Assembly: GCA_035477595.1 (NCBI GenBank)
Contig: DATIKM010000015.1
Coordinates: forward strand, 1 to 23,943
Source: DATIKM01 sp035477595
GTDB taxonomy: Bacteria; Armatimonadota; Chthonomonadetes; Chthonomonadales; CAJBBX01
Direction: 5' to 3'
DNA length: 23,943 nt
Shown: positions 1-7,818 of the stretch, piece after piece
Position numbering within the stretch: position 1 is the first letter of the stretch
How the letters are laid out: each line of letters begins with the position of its first letter
The notes under the pieces: generated by a model
The model's input: only the letters and a program-made list of their open reading frames with translations
Database searches by the model: none
Told to the model about the DNA's origin: nothing
Translations under genes and position numbers: made by a program

Positions 1-79
1 CGCAAAGCGCGGCGGGCCCCAGCAGTAGGAGGGCGCAGGCCACGAAGGCTGCGGTTGCGTACTGGCGCCACCGGTGCAT
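1..79 (-). CDS. N-terminus of an exported protein, cut by the window edge
   Basis: On the minus strand an ATG at 79-77 opens a reading frame that stays open to the left edge (26 codons seen). The peptide starts MHRWRQYATAAF and continues into an alanine/leucine-rich core ending GPAALC. This is a classic signal peptide: a short basic n-region, then a 15-residue hydrophobic core. The Cys at residue 26 could be a lipobox Cys, but the residues before it (AAL) fit only loosely. A GAGG lies about 10 nt upstream of the ATG. Nothing of the mature protein is visible, so no function can be given. It lies downstream of the low-coding region 80-1108 and on the same strand as the gene at 1109-2707. Confidence 0.55.
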   Translation of the reverse strand, partial: MHRWRQYATAAFVACALLLLGPAALC

Positions 80-447
80 GGATGCGTTACCTCGCTGAGT
101 GGCAGCCTTGCGGGCCGCCGGTTGCAGGCAGGTTGGACGCCTGGAGGTCGCCTTCCTCTACGGTGTTGCCGCAGGTCGGCTGCGGAGATGGCCGAGCCCT
201 GGCTGAAGCGCCGTGGCGCCGACTGTGGATGTCGGCGGGCACTCCCATTCGCCGAGGGTGGACGTAACCGCAGTCCCTCAGGATGCCCGTGAGCCGCTCG
301 TTGCGAGCGGCGCGATGCACGCCGGCGCATCCACGCGATGGTCACGCTGCTGGGATGCCTCCATTGATCACTTCGTCCCCGGTGACATGCACCCGTCGCA
401 GGCCTGCGCAGGTGGTCGCCGCGATTCCAGCCTGCGGCAGCGGAGAC
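80..447. other. Intergenic stretch with no recognisable gene
   Basis: About 370 bases between the start of the exported protein at 79 and the small frame ending at 448. Open frames exist on both strands because of the high GC, but their translations are rich in Arg, Ser, Pro and Gly and show no domain, membrane segment or ribosome binding site. I see no tRNA, no convincing terminator and no direct repeat. It may hold the leader of the gene at 79, or decayed sequence. Confidence 0.5.
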
Positions 448-756
448 TCAGTCCAGGTCCCTGGCATCGTGGATCCCCTCCCACTCCGACGCGCCGCGCG
501 ACACCCTCCAGACAACGACAAGCCAGCCAACGCTCAGCAGCGCCAGAGCGCCTCCGCCCCGGAGGTCGCGCGAGACCGGATACCCGTCATGGCTGCCCGC
601 TACGGGAGTGTGGCGACAATCGGCGGGCGCCACGGGGATCGCCTGGGTCAGCGCGTATGCCCCGATGGCAGGGACCGCGAGGGCGGCGATGACGGACGAC
701 CAGCGCCGCCAGGGCGTGTGCAGCTCCGGCAGGTAGCGCGGGTCGCGTTGGGACAT
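448..756 (-). CDS. Doubtful small two-helix membrane protein, possibly a gene remnant
   Basis: This frame encodes 102 residues from an ATG at 756. It has a polar N-terminus (about 1-20, MSQRDPRYLPELHTP), a hydrophobic segment at about 21-43, a polar stretch, and a second hydrophobic segment at about 72-84 followed by a basic residue. Codons in the first half have strongly GC-rich third positions, like real genes in the window. There is no good Shine-Dalgarno sequence. The same frame stays open for about 44 codons upstream of the ATG with gene-like, charged and helical composition, but that stretch has no possible start codon. This suggests the 3' part of a longer gene that has been broken. 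I do not recognise the family. Confidence 0.35.
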   Translation of the reverse strand: MSQRDPRYLPELHTPWRRWSSVIAALAVPAIGAYALTQAIPVAPADCRHTPVAGSHDGYPVSRDLRGGGALALLSVGWLVVVWRVSRGASEWEGIHDARDLD

Positions 757-1108
757 GGAGCGCTCACGCGCCGACGCCGCGGCGGCGACGAGCTGGCGTT
801 GGAGCGCCGCTACCGAGGGATCGGAGGGAGCGGCGCGAACCCGTTCCCCAAGCGCCGCCTGCGCCTCCTCCCCCCGGTCCCGCTGGCATCAACAGGCGGT
901 CTCGGTGGATGGCCAGGCCAAGGTCCGCCGGCACTCCGCCATGGGTCTTGGGAGCGTTGCCGATGGCCTTCGTCCTGTCCGAGACAAACCGTCGCGCATG
1001 CCCGTCCGCTCGCTGGTCCCTCGGCACTCCGACCTTACTGCTGCGGCGCCTTGCGTCGCGCCCCACAGTGAGGTCAGAGGTCGGCCGGGGGACGGGACGC
1101 GCCCGCTC
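757..1108. other. Intergenic stretch, possibly decayed coding sequence
   Basis: About 350 bases between the glycosidase-like gene and the small membrane frame. On the minus strand a frame from about 1066 to 890 and then a second frame from about 887 to 756 both look weakly coding, as if one gene had been split by a frameshift near 887-895. An 8-bp inverted repeat lies at about 1070-1077 and 1112-1119 and overlaps the stop of the gene at 1109. It could be part of a weak terminator. No recognisable protein family is seen in any frame. Confidence 0.3.
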
Positions 1109-2707
1109 CTACTGACCTCCGCGCCGCCGCTCGCGCCCCTCGCCCCTGGGCCGGTCCCGGGTTCGCTCGCCGCGCCGGTCCACCACGAGCACCAGGTCGC
1201 GCTGCGCCGGCGGCTCCAGAGTCGCCATGGCGCCGCCTCGCACCGCAGCCGTCCGCGCGACGGAGCCGTCCTCCGGAACGATCCAGCGGGCCACAAGGTC
1301 GCCCCTGACCCCGCTCAGGTCGAGCTGTACGACGGTGCCTGCTGGCGCGAACACAGCGGCAGCGCCCGCCGGGTCGGCAAGGCAGGGGAGACCGCCCGCG
1401 CGCTCAGGAGCCGGGCGCATCCGGTTGAGCGGGAGGGCCCGCATCACACGCGCCAGCACGGAGAGCGGGCCATACATGCGGCCACCAGGCTCCACCGCGG
1501 CGCCCATCTCGCTGAAGAACGGACCGGGGTCCGTGCTCCGCTGGAACTGCCGGCCCGGCAGGACCTCGTCGGCGTAGTTGATCTGGCCTCCCGAGAGCGC
1601 AATCGCCCACGCCGCCCGCGTGAGGTTGGTTACGTCGAGTCCCGCCTCGCGCTGGTGGAGGTTGCCCTCCCAGATGCACTCGTGCGCCAGGATGGGCTTC
1701 GGTGTCTGCCGAAACACCGATGCCAGCGCGGTGTAGCGGAGCGGGTTGCGGTCGACCAGCTTGTCCTGCACGGTGTGGAAGCCGAACCAGGGCGCCCGCT
1801 GGATCGGCAGGCTGTTCATGCCGAGTGAGTGCACGCTCACGAGGTGGCGACCGCCGTTCAGCTCGTGGATGCGCCGGCCGATGCGCTGGATGTCGCCTTC
1901 GGTCCAGCCCTCCTCCCACTCACTGACGGGCTGGTAGGTGACATTCCAGTGGCCGCCCCAGCGCGCCACCCAGTAGCGGAGGAAGAGGTCCACGTGGGCG
2001 AGCGTCGGCGGTTTCGGCAGCCGGTTCGTGCCGCCGAGCAGATTGAACGGGATGGTCACCATGCCTCGCTCGGCCATGGCGGCGATCGCGCGATCCATTG
2101 CCTGCCACCAGCCGACGTTCAGGCGGGTGAAGTCCGGCGCTCCGGGCGACCCTCCCCAGGGCGAGCGGTCTGGCGTGAGATGCGGCCCGACGATGGCGTT
2201 GAACCCCAGCTGCTGCAGTCTGTCGAGCGTGGCGATAAGGACCGGCTCTGGCAGTGCGTCGACGCGCCACAGGTGGAACGCCAGGAGGTAGACGGGTGTG
2301 CCGTCCGCGTGCTGGAACCAGAGCGGGTTCTCAGCGGAGACGCGGAGGGGGCCGCGCGCCGTGGGGCGGCGCCTTCTCTCGGCCGTAACGGTGAAGGCGC
2401 CCGCGAGCCCGGGTGCGCCGTCAGCGAAACTGGCCTCGTAGCGCCACTCGCCCGGCTCCGAGGCGAGGATGCGGATACGCCACGTGCGATCGCCGTCGTA
2501 GAAGCCCTCGATGCGCTGTGTCGCCCCGGATGGCGCCCGCACCGTGCCGGTGAGCAGGGCGTCCACGAACGGGTTCGCGAGATCCTCTGAGCGCACAACC
2601 GCCGCCTCGAAGCGGCCCCACAGTGGGACGCGCTCTTCCTGCGCCAGGACGGGGATGGCGAGGAGCGGGAGGGCGAGCAGATTGGCGAGGAGCATGATGC
2701 GAGGCAT
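1109..2707 (-). CDS. Secreted DUF5060/DUF4038-type glycoside hydrolase-like protein
   Basis: This encodes 532 residues with a signal peptide (about 1-22, ending PVLAQ), so the protein is exported. Residues about 25-110 form a beta-rich domain like DUF5060 (VPLWGRFEAAV, GFYDGDRTWRIR, GEWRYEASF). Residues about 120-430 look like the DUF4038 TIM barrel seen in GH140-type enzymes (NPLWFQHADGTPVYLLAF, LGFNAIVG, WNVTYQPVSEWEEG). The C-terminus, about 440-515, resembles the beta-sandwich often called a putative collagen-binding domain. Likely acid residues are E263/E265/E266 on one strand end and E343 (ILAHECIWEG) on a later one. Known relatives cleave plant pectic or other side-chain glycosides; the substrate here is unknown. 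The start is firm: AAGGAGG lies 6 nt before the ATG. The last 20 residues are a charged Arg/Gly tail of uncertain meaning. Confidence 0.8.
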   Translation of the reverse strand: MPRIMLLANLLALPLLAIPVLAQEERVPLWGRFEAAVVRSEDLANPFVDALLTGTVRAPSGATQRIEGFYDGDRTWRIRILASEPGEWRYEASFADGAPGLAGAFTVTAERRRRPTARGPLRVSAENPLWFQHADGTPVYLLAFHLWRVDALPEPVLIATLDRLQQLGFNAIVGPHLTPDRSPWGGSPGAPDFTRLNVGWWQAMDRAIAAMAERGMVTIPFNLLGGTNRLPKPPTLAHVDLFLRYWVARWGGHWNVTYQPVSEWEEGWTEGDIQRIGRRIHELNGGRHLVSVHSLGMNSLPIQRAPWFGFHTVQDKLVDRNPLRYTALASVFRQTPKPILAHECIWEGNLHQREAGLDVTNLTRAAWAIALSGGQINYADEVLPGRQFQRSTDPGPFFSEMGAAVEPGGRMYGPLSVLARVMRALPLNRMRPAPERAGGLPCLADPAGAAAVFAPAGTVVQLDLSGVRGDLVARWIVPEDGSVARTAAVRGGAMATLEPPAQRDLVLVVDRRGERTRDRPRGEGRERRRGGQ

Positions 2708-2713
2708 GACCGA

Positions 2714-2720
2714 CCTCCTT
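2714..2720 (-). promoter_or_regulatory. Strong ribosome binding site of the glycosidase-like gene
   Basis: AAGGAGG on the minus strand, 6 nt before the ATG at 2707. It is one of the best Shine-Dalgarno matches in the window and fixes this start. Confidence 0.8.
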
Positions 2721-2842
2721 GGCCACGACAGCTAGACGCCGGGCGCGCTGAGTCCTAAGACGGGCGCCGAGCGCCAGCGTTCGGGCGCGGGAGGAAGGGC
2801 GGGCGCGCAAGTGGAACCACAGGCCACCAGGAGGGGATGACG

Positions 2843-3163
2843 ATGAGCGAGCCGCAGGCGGACCCGCGCGTGGTCCACATCGTGCTGTTCCGCTGGAAGC
2901 CAGATGCGGCCGGTCCGGCTATCGCGGCGGCGGTGGAGGGGATCAGGAGGCTCAGGGACCAAATACCGGGGATTGTCAGCCTGGAGATCGGTCCCGACTT
3001 CTCGGAGCGTTCTCAGGGCTATCAGCACGGCCTGGTGGTCACGTTCGAGAGCCGCGCGGCGCTGGAGACCTATGGACCGCACCCAGCGCACCGGCGCGTT
3101 GTGTCCGAGCTGATCCAGCCGATCAGCGACGGGGTACTCGCCCTCGACTTCGAGGCGCGTTAG
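2843..3163 (+). CDS. Dabb-domain (stress-responsive alpha/beta barrel) protein
   Basis: About 106 residues, the full length of a single Dabb domain. The N-terminal strand has the typical pattern VVHIVLFRWKPDA. It is followed by a helix (AAAVEGIRRLRDQIPG), a strand with IVSLEIGPD, a segment like QGYQHGLVVTFES, and the end LIQPISDGVLALDFE. Dabb proteins form small ferredoxin-like dimers. Some bind small hydrophobic or sugar-derived molecules, but most have no proven reaction. Two ATGs lie close together (2837 and 2843). AGGAGG at 2829-2834 is 2 nt from the first and 8 nt from the second, so 2843 is preferred. The gene lies 51 bases upstream of the GH4 gene on the same strand, and the two are probably co-transcribed as a sugar-use unit. 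Confidence 0.85.
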   Translation: MSEPQADPRVVHIVLFRWKPDAAGPAIAAAVEGIRRLRDQIPGIVSLEIGPDFSERSQGYQHGLVVTFESRAALETYGPHPAHRRVVSELIQPISDGVLALDFEAR

Positions 3164-3214
3164 CCGCCGCCTCTGCCGTCCTGCGTACCACAACGCCCGG
3201 AAGGAACACCCTCG

Positions 3215-4510
3215 ATGCCGAAGATCGCCATGGTCGGCGCCGGAAGCACCGTCTTTGCCAAGACGCTGCTCGGCGACATCCTCAGCTTCCCGGAGCTGAA
3301 GCAGTCCCACATCGCGCTCATGGACATCGACGCCGAGCGCCTGCGTACGTCCGAGATCGTGGCGCGAAAGGTGGGCGCCGCGCTGGACGCGACGCCCGTG
3401 GTGACGGCGCACACCGACCGGCGCGAGGCGCTGGACGGCGCGGACTACGTGATCAACATGGTGCAGGTGGGCGGCTACGAGCCCTCCACGGTGATCGACT
3501 TCGAGATCCCGAGGAAGTACGGGCTGCGCCAGACCATCGCGGACACGCTCGGGATCGGCGGCATCATGCGGGCGCTCCGCACGATCCCCGTGTTGTTGAG
3601 CATCGCGCGCGACATGGAGGAGGTGTGCCCCAAGGCACTGCTGATCAACTACAGCAATCCGATGGCAATGCTCTGTTGGGCGCTCAACGAGGCGACGCGC
3701 GTGCGCTCCGTCGGCCTGTGCCACAGCGTTCAGGGCACCGCGTGGCAGCTCGCCCACGACCTGGATATTCCCCTCAGCGAAATAACCTACCTGTGCGCCG
3801 GCATCAACCACATGGCGTTCTACCTGCGGTTCGAGCGCCACGGCGAGGACCTCTACCCGCTCCTCCGCAAGGTCTACGAGGAGGGCCGGGCGCCCGACTG
3901 GAACCTCGTGCGTTACGAGATGATGAAGCGCCTCGGGTACTTCGTGACGGAGTCCAGCGAGCACTTCGCCGAGTACTGCCCGCACTTCATCCGCCGCGAC
4001 GCGCCCGACCTCATCCAGCGGTTCAACGTGCCGCTCGACGAGTACATCCGGCGCTGCATCGACCAGATCGAGGGCTGGGCGAGGATGCGAAGCCGCTTCG
4101 AGGGCGACGAGCCCATCGAGGTGAGGCGGAGCCATGAGTACGGGTCCTACATCATCCACGCCATGGAGAGCGGGCAGCCCGTGGTGATCTACGGGAACGT
4201 GCGCAACAACGGCCTGATCACAAACCTGCCTGCGGAGTGCTGCGTGGAGGTGCCCTGCCTCGTGGACCGCGCGGGGGTGCAGCCGACACGCATCGGAGAT
4301 CTGCCCAAACAGCTCGCCGCGATCATCCAGACCAACGTGAACGTGCAGTCGCTCACCGTGGAGGCTGCGCTTACCGGCAAGCGCGAGCACGTGTACCACG
4401 CCGCGATGCTGGACCCGCATACCGCCGCGGAACTGCCCCTCGATTCGATATGGGCGATGGTGGACGAGCTGATCGCGGCCCACGGCGACTACATCCCGCC
4501 GCTGCACTGA
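3215..4510 (+). CDS. Glycoside hydrolase family 4 enzyme (alpha-galactosidase MelA-like)
   Basis: 431 residues, normal for GH4. These cytoplasmic enzymes use NAD+ and Mn2+ in a redox-assisted elimination mechanism to cleave glycosides. The N-terminal Rossmann motif is MVGAGST (6-12). Other family signatures are NYSNPM (145-150), GLCHSVQGT (167-175) and the AGINH motif. C169 and H199 match the two Mn2+ ligands. The CHS signature and the lack of an obvious phosphate-binding pocket favour the alpha-galactosidase/alpha-glucuronidase side of GH4 over the 6-phospho-glucosidases, but substrate cannot be settled from sequence alone. GGAAGG lies about 10 nt before the ATG. Next to it are a Dabb gene (upstream) and a divergent secreted glycosidase-like gene, which fits breakdown outside the cell followed by hydrolysis inside. 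It converges with pyrF, with only 12 bases between the stops. Confidence 0.9.
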   Translation: MPKIAMVGAGSTVFAKTLLGDILSFPELKQSHIALMDIDAERLRTSEIVARKVGAALDATPVVTAHTDRREALDGADYVINMVQVGGYEPSTVIDFEIPRKYGLRQTIADTLGIGGIMRALRTIPVLLSIARDMEEVCPKALLINYSNPMAMLCWALNEATRVRSVGLCHSVQGTAWQLAHDLDIPLSEITYLCAGINHMAFYLRFERHGEDLYPLLRKVYEEGRAPDWNLVRYEMMKRLGYFVTESSEHFAEYCPHFIRRDAPDLIQRFNVPLDEYIRRCIDQIEGWARMRSRFEGDEPIEVRRSHEYGSYIIHAMESGQPVVIYGNVRNNGLITNLPAECCVEVPCLVDRAGVQPTRIGDLPKQLAAIIQTNVNVQSLTVEAALTGKREHVYHAAMLDPHTAAELPLDSIWAMVDELIAAHGDYIPPLH

Positions 4511-4522
4511 GGGACTGCCGGG

Positions 4523-5248
4523 CTACGCCGCCGAGGCGATCTCCTCAACGATGGCCTCGGCGGCGGCCGCTGGATCCGGCGCGGCGGTGACCGGGCGGCC
4601 GACCACGATGTGGGTGGCGCCAGCGCGGATCGCCTCCCCGGGCGTCGCCACGCGCCGCTGGTCGCCCCGATCGGCGCCATGGGGGCGCACGCCGGGCGTC
4701 ACGATGAGGAAGCCCGGGCCGCAGGCGTCGCGCACGGCGCCGATCTCGAGGGGCGAGGCCACGACGCCGTCTGCGCCTGCGTCGCGGGAGAGAAGGGCCA
4801 GTTCGCGGACGTAGGCGATGGGGTCGAGCCCGACGCGCAGCTCGTCCGCGAGCTCCTCGGGCGCGATGCTGGTCAGCAGCGTGACGCCGAGCAGGAGGGG
4901 TCGTGGCCGGCCCGCGAGCGATGCCTGCGCAAGCGCCTCGGCCGCCGCTCGGACCATGCGCGAGCCGCCGCTGGCGTGCACGTTCATCATCCAGACTCCG
5001 CGCGCGGCGATCGCGCGGGTAGCGCCCGCCACCGTGTTCGGGATGTCGTGGAGCTTGCAGTCGTAGAAGACGCGTGGTGCGCCGCCATCGCGCAGTCGGT
5101 CGAGGATGTCGATGCCCGCCGCGTTCGCCAGCTCCAGGCCCACCTTGAGGGCGCCGACGCGGCCGCGAAGGCGGTGGGCCAGGCGCAGCGCCTCACCGGC
5201 GTCTGGCACGTCCACCGCAACGATCAGACGGTCGACGGCATCGACCAT
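4523..5248 (-). CDS. pyrF: Orotidine 5'-phosphate decarboxylase
   Basis: 241 residues, the usual size for the short bacterial type. PyrF removes CO2 from OMP to give UMP, the last step of de novo pyrimidine synthesis, in the cytoplasm. The catalytic array is intact: D13 (AVDVP), K35 (LKVGLEL), and D63-K65-H67-D68 in YDCKLHDIPNT. Further family motifs are TLLTS (123-127), TPGVRP (184-189), the phosphate-binding DQRR (196-199) and VVGRPVT (215-221). AGGAGG lies about 6 nt before the ATG. It stands apart from the pyrK-pyrD operon about 6 kb away, so coordinated control would need a shared regulator. It converges with the GH4 gene with no visible terminator in the 12-base gap. Confidence 0.95.
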   Translation of the reverse strand: MVDAVDRLIVAVDVPDAGEALRLAHRLRGRVGALKVGLELANAAGIDILDRLRDGGAPRVFYDCKLHDIPNTVAGATRAIAARGVWMMNVHASGGSRMVRAAAEALAQASLAGRPRPLLLGVTLLTSIAPEELADELRVGLDPIAYVRELALLSRDAGADGVVASPLEIGAVRDACGPGFLIVTPGVRPHGADRGDQRRVATPGEAIRAGATHIVVGRPVTAAPDPAAAAEAIVEEIASAA

Positions 5249-5332
5249 CGGGGCCTCCTCTCGGCGCGCTCCGAGCCAGGCGCCGGTCCGCCCAGCATGG
5301 TACCACGCGCGCGACGGCCGGATTGGCGCGGA

Positions 5333-5364
5333 TTGCCAGCGTGGGACGGACTGGAAGGTACAAT
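5333..5364 (+). promoter_or_regulatory. Possible promoter of the Fe-S carrier-like gene
   Basis: TACAAT at 5359-5364 is a good -10 box. TTGCCA at 5333-5338 could be the -35, but the 20-nt spacing is longer than ideal. The leader from here to the start at 5482 would be about 110 nt. Confidence 0.35.
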
Positions 5365-5481
5365 GGTCGGGGATTCGGGAGCAGCGCGGCCCATGTCGCG
5401 TATAACTACGTTGAGCTAAGCATCCTCGCGCGCGGCGGGCCGACGCACCGCGCGTTTGGTTGGAAGGAGATCCGCAGCCTC

Positions 5482-5889
5482 ATGAGCGCGACAGCGACGG
5501 AGCAGGCGCAGGGCATTACCCTCTCGGAGCGGGCGGCCCAGGAGGTACTCACCATTCTCAAGGACCAGGGCCTGGAGGGCGCCGCGCTCCGCCTCTATGT
5601 CGCGGGCGGAGGCTGCTCCGGGCTCCAGTACGGCATGACCATCGCTGAGGAGGTCGAGGACGGCGACCAGGAGTTCCTGCAGCACGAGGTCCGCATCCTC
5701 ATTGACCAGGCGAGCCTGCGCTACGTCAGCGGCTCTTCGATCGACTGGGTGGATGGGCCGGAGGGCGGCGGCTTCCGCATCGACAACCCGAACTCGGTGC
5801 GCGGCAGTGGATGCGGCCCATCGTCTGGGAGCGACGACTCTCCGGACGGCGCCGCTTACGGCTGCAGCGGCTGCCCGTCGCGCGGCTGA
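5482..5889 (+). CDS. A-type iron-sulfur carrier-like protein (IscA/SufA/ErpA family) with altered cysteines
   Basis: 135 residues from the ATG at 5482. The frame is open further upstream to 5323, but that part does not resemble the family and an AAGGAG lies about 12 nt before 5482. Residues 12-104 match the A-type carrier fold: ITLSERAAQEV, LRLYVAGGGCSGLQYG with C45, and GSSIDWVDGPEGGGFRIDNPN. Typical members hold a cluster with one Cys in this GGCSG motif and two in a C-G-C-G motif after NPN. Here the second motif reads RGSGCG, so the first of the two is Ser (S109) and only C111 remains. The C-terminus is extended by about 20 residues and ends YGCSGC (C128, C131). These may replace the lost ligand. 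Role in Fe-S assembly is likely but unproven. It has no isc/suf neighbours here. Confidence 0.85.
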   Translation: MSATATEQAQGITLSERAAQEVLTILKDQGLEGAALRLYVAGGGCSGLQYGMTIAEEVEDGDQEFLQHEVRILIDQASLRYVSGSSIDWVDGPEGGGFRIDNPNSVRGSGCGPSSGSDDSPDGAAYGCSGCPSRG

Positions 5890-5916
5890 ACCGGCCTCTC
5901 CAGGCGCGGCAAGATC

Positions 5917-5944
5917 GGGGCGGGGTGGACCACCACTCCGCCCC
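5917..5944. terminator. Bidirectional hairpin between convergent genes
   Basis: A 12-bp stem (11 Watson-Crick pairs and one G-T), 5917-5928 with 5933-5944, and a 4-base ACCA loop. It lies between the stops of the Fe-S carrier-like gene (plus) and the membrane protein gene (minus), where one hairpin could serve both. Neither side has a T-tract. Confidence 0.6.
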
Positions 5945-6011
5945 ATTGCGTTGGCCAGGCCAGGGCTGTCGGCGGGGTCCGCGTCCAGCGTGCGGCGGTG
6001 TGCGGCTCGGC

Positions 6012-7778
6012 TTACTGGCCGTGCGGCTCGAGCGTCACGGCGTAGACGTCGGCATCCTCGTTCGATGCCTCGTCCACGCGCCGCAGGTAAGGGAGCGCGG
6101 CAAGCGTCCGTGCGTCGACGAGTCCTCCCGCGATGGCGGCGGCTTCCGGGCGCTTCTGCGAGAAGACCAGCCAGCGCACGCCGCTCTGCCGGAGCAGATC
6201 GCGGCGCCACTCGTCTGGCGTGTCCGGGCGGAGGAACCGCACCCAGAGGTTCATGGTGGGGCCGAAGCTGGGCGTTTCGCCCCAGTGGCCCGCATGGACG
6301 GGGCGCCCCGTGAGACCGGGCGCGAAAGAGGCCATCGTCGAGTCCACGAAGCCCACGGCGCCGCCGGGAGCGACGCCGATCCACGGGAGCGGCTGGATGG
6401 CGTCGCCGCGAGGTGTGTTCGCGCGCAACCACTCGAGCGCGGCCACCTCTCCCGAGTACATGAACGGGCGCTGGATGTTGGTCTGAGCGCGGTTCTGGAG
6501 CGCGTTCTGCGCGTCCCGGATGAGGAAGCGCGCATTCGTCGGGGCGAGCGCGAGCACGCACGCCGCGGCGGCCAGCGCCCATGCTCGGCCACGCAGCCGC
6601 GAGAGCGCGACTGCGAGAGCCACGCCGGCGAGGATGGACACGGGCAGGTGCGTGCCCATCAGCAGCTTGCGCTGGAAGGTGACGGGTAGGTAGGAGACCA
6701 GCGGGTTCATCACGGCCCACGCCACGAGGAAGAGACCGGCATACGCAGGCGCGAGCGACGCTCCCGTCGAGCGCGCCCGGCGCAGCAGCAGCCAGGCGCC
6801 GGCGATCGCGAGCGGAACCAGCAGGCCGTACCCCAGAAGCGGGAGGCCGTAGCGCAGCGCGGGCTCCTGCGGCCAGGTCGTCTCGACGGCAACGCGGAGG
6901 GCGAAGACCGTCTCGGTGCGGTACACCCAGTACATGTGGGCCGCCGAGACAGCAGTCATGGCGCCGACGGCGATGCCCCGCAGCCAGGCGTCGAGCCGAA
7001 GCCTTCGCTCCACCACCGACCGGGCTACGAGGTAGGCGCCCCAGACTGCCACCAGCGTGATGACCTCGTAGGTGTGCACGTTCCCCAGCGCCAGGCCGCA
7101 CAGGCCCGCCCAGAGCACGGCGCGCCACTGCCGGGTGCGCTCCGCGACCCAGAGCCACCCGAGGACCCCGACCATGAGGAGTAGCGACACGAGGAAGAGC
7201 GGACTCAGGTAGAGGCACAGGAACGTGATCGCCTCCGGCTGCCACACGTCGATCGGCGAGTTGATGCCGCTCTGGCGCCAGAGGCCGGGCACCCAGCCGA
7301 GGCCGGCTGAAAACGCAACGCAGAGGTACGCCAGCCGCCGGGCGCGGTCCTGCGCCAGGGTCTGCTCGAGCAGCCACCAGACCGCGCGCAGGAGGGCGAC
7401 GCCGAGCACGAGCCGCGCGATGTGATAGATGGCGAGCGGCGGGAGACCCGTGATCCCGCAGAGCCAGCCGAGCAGCACGAAGAAGAGGTTGAACTGCCGC
7501 CCGACCTGCGGCTCGGTGGTGAAGAGGTTGCGCTGGAAGAGGCTGCCGTCCGCGGTCTGGCGCATCCAGGCCAGGTAGACGCAGCTATCGTCCAGGTTGT
7601 AGCCGAGCCAGCCGTACCACCCCAGCGCCGGCCGCGCGCCCTGAAGCGACCAGGCGAACAGGTACGGGAGGGTGGTGAGCGCCACCGCCAGCGCCGCGAT
7701 GCCGAGAGCCCACCGGCGCGATCGGGCCGGCGCGGCCGGGCCGGCCGGAGCGCCGTCCGCCGTCTCGGCGCCGCTCAA
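6012..7778 (-). CDS. Polytopic membrane protein with C-terminal soluble domain, possible GT-C-like glycosyltransferase
   Basis: 588 residues from a TTG at 7778. The first ATG in frame is far inside the protein, after TM1, and no ATG or GTG lies in the 40-base gap after purB. I count about 10-11 membrane segments between residues 23 and 415, starting with WALGIAALAVALTTLPYLF. The first external loop holds YNLDDSCVYLAWMRQ with D63-D64, placed like the acidic pair in GT-C glycosyltransferases. About 170 residues after the last helix form a soluble domain (ALEWLRANTPRGDAI, RWLVFSQKRPEAA) like those at the end of many such transferases and YfhO-type proteins. A role in adding sugars to a lipid or surface polymer is inference. 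I cannot name the family. It follows purB on the same strand, probably by read-through, and ends before a shared hairpin. Confidence 0.75.
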   Translation of the reverse strand: MSGAETADGAPAGPAAPARSRRWALGIAALAVALTTLPYLFAWSLQGARPALGWYGWLGYNLDDSCVYLAWMRQTADGSLFQRNLFTTEPQVGRQFNLFFVLLGWLCGITGLPPLAIYHIARLVLGVALLRAVWWLLEQTLAQDRARRLAYLCVAFSAGLGWVPGLWRQSGINSPIDVWQPEAITFLCLYLSPLFLVSLLLMVGVLGWLWVAERTRQWRAVLWAGLCGLALGNVHTYEVITLVAVWGAYLVARSVVERRLRLDAWLRGIAVGAMTAVSAAHMYWVYRTETVFALRVAVETTWPQEPALRYGLPLLGYGLLVPLAIAGAWLLLRRARSTGASLAPAYAGLFLVAWAVMNPLVSYLPVTFQRKLLMGTHLPVSILAGVALAVALSRLRGRAWALAAAACVLALAPTNARFLIRDAQNALQNRAQTNIQRPFMYSGEVAALEWLRANTPRGDAIQPLPWIGVAPGGAVGFVDSTMASFAPGLTGRPVHAGHWGETPSFGPTMNLWVRFLRPDTPDEWRRDLLRQSGVRWLVFSQKRPEAAAIAGGLVDARTLAALPYLRRVDEASNEDADVYAVTLEPHGQ

Positions 7779-7818
7779 CGCCGCCCGCCAGCCGGGGTCG
7801 CGCGCCGTGCGGCCACCG

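Noticed and set aside
180..300. Minus-strand sequence with a slight likeness to cobalamin riboswitch boxes (GCCAC, AGCCAGG) before the exported gene at 79
   Set aside because: The boxes are imperfect, in doubtful spacing, and the required stems could not be built by eye. An Infernal search with the cobalamin model would settle it.
2732..4507. A 591-residue open frame opposite the GH4 gene
   Set aside because: Its translation is His/Val/Arg-rich with no domain, and it lies exactly antisense to a well-conserved enzyme. High GC content removes stops from the opposite strand.
5416..7377. A 653-residue minus-strand frame over the Fe-S carrier-like and membrane protein genes
   Set aside because: It is a shadow; it runs through a plus-strand gene and a different frame of the membrane protein, with Arg/Pro/Ala-rich sequence.
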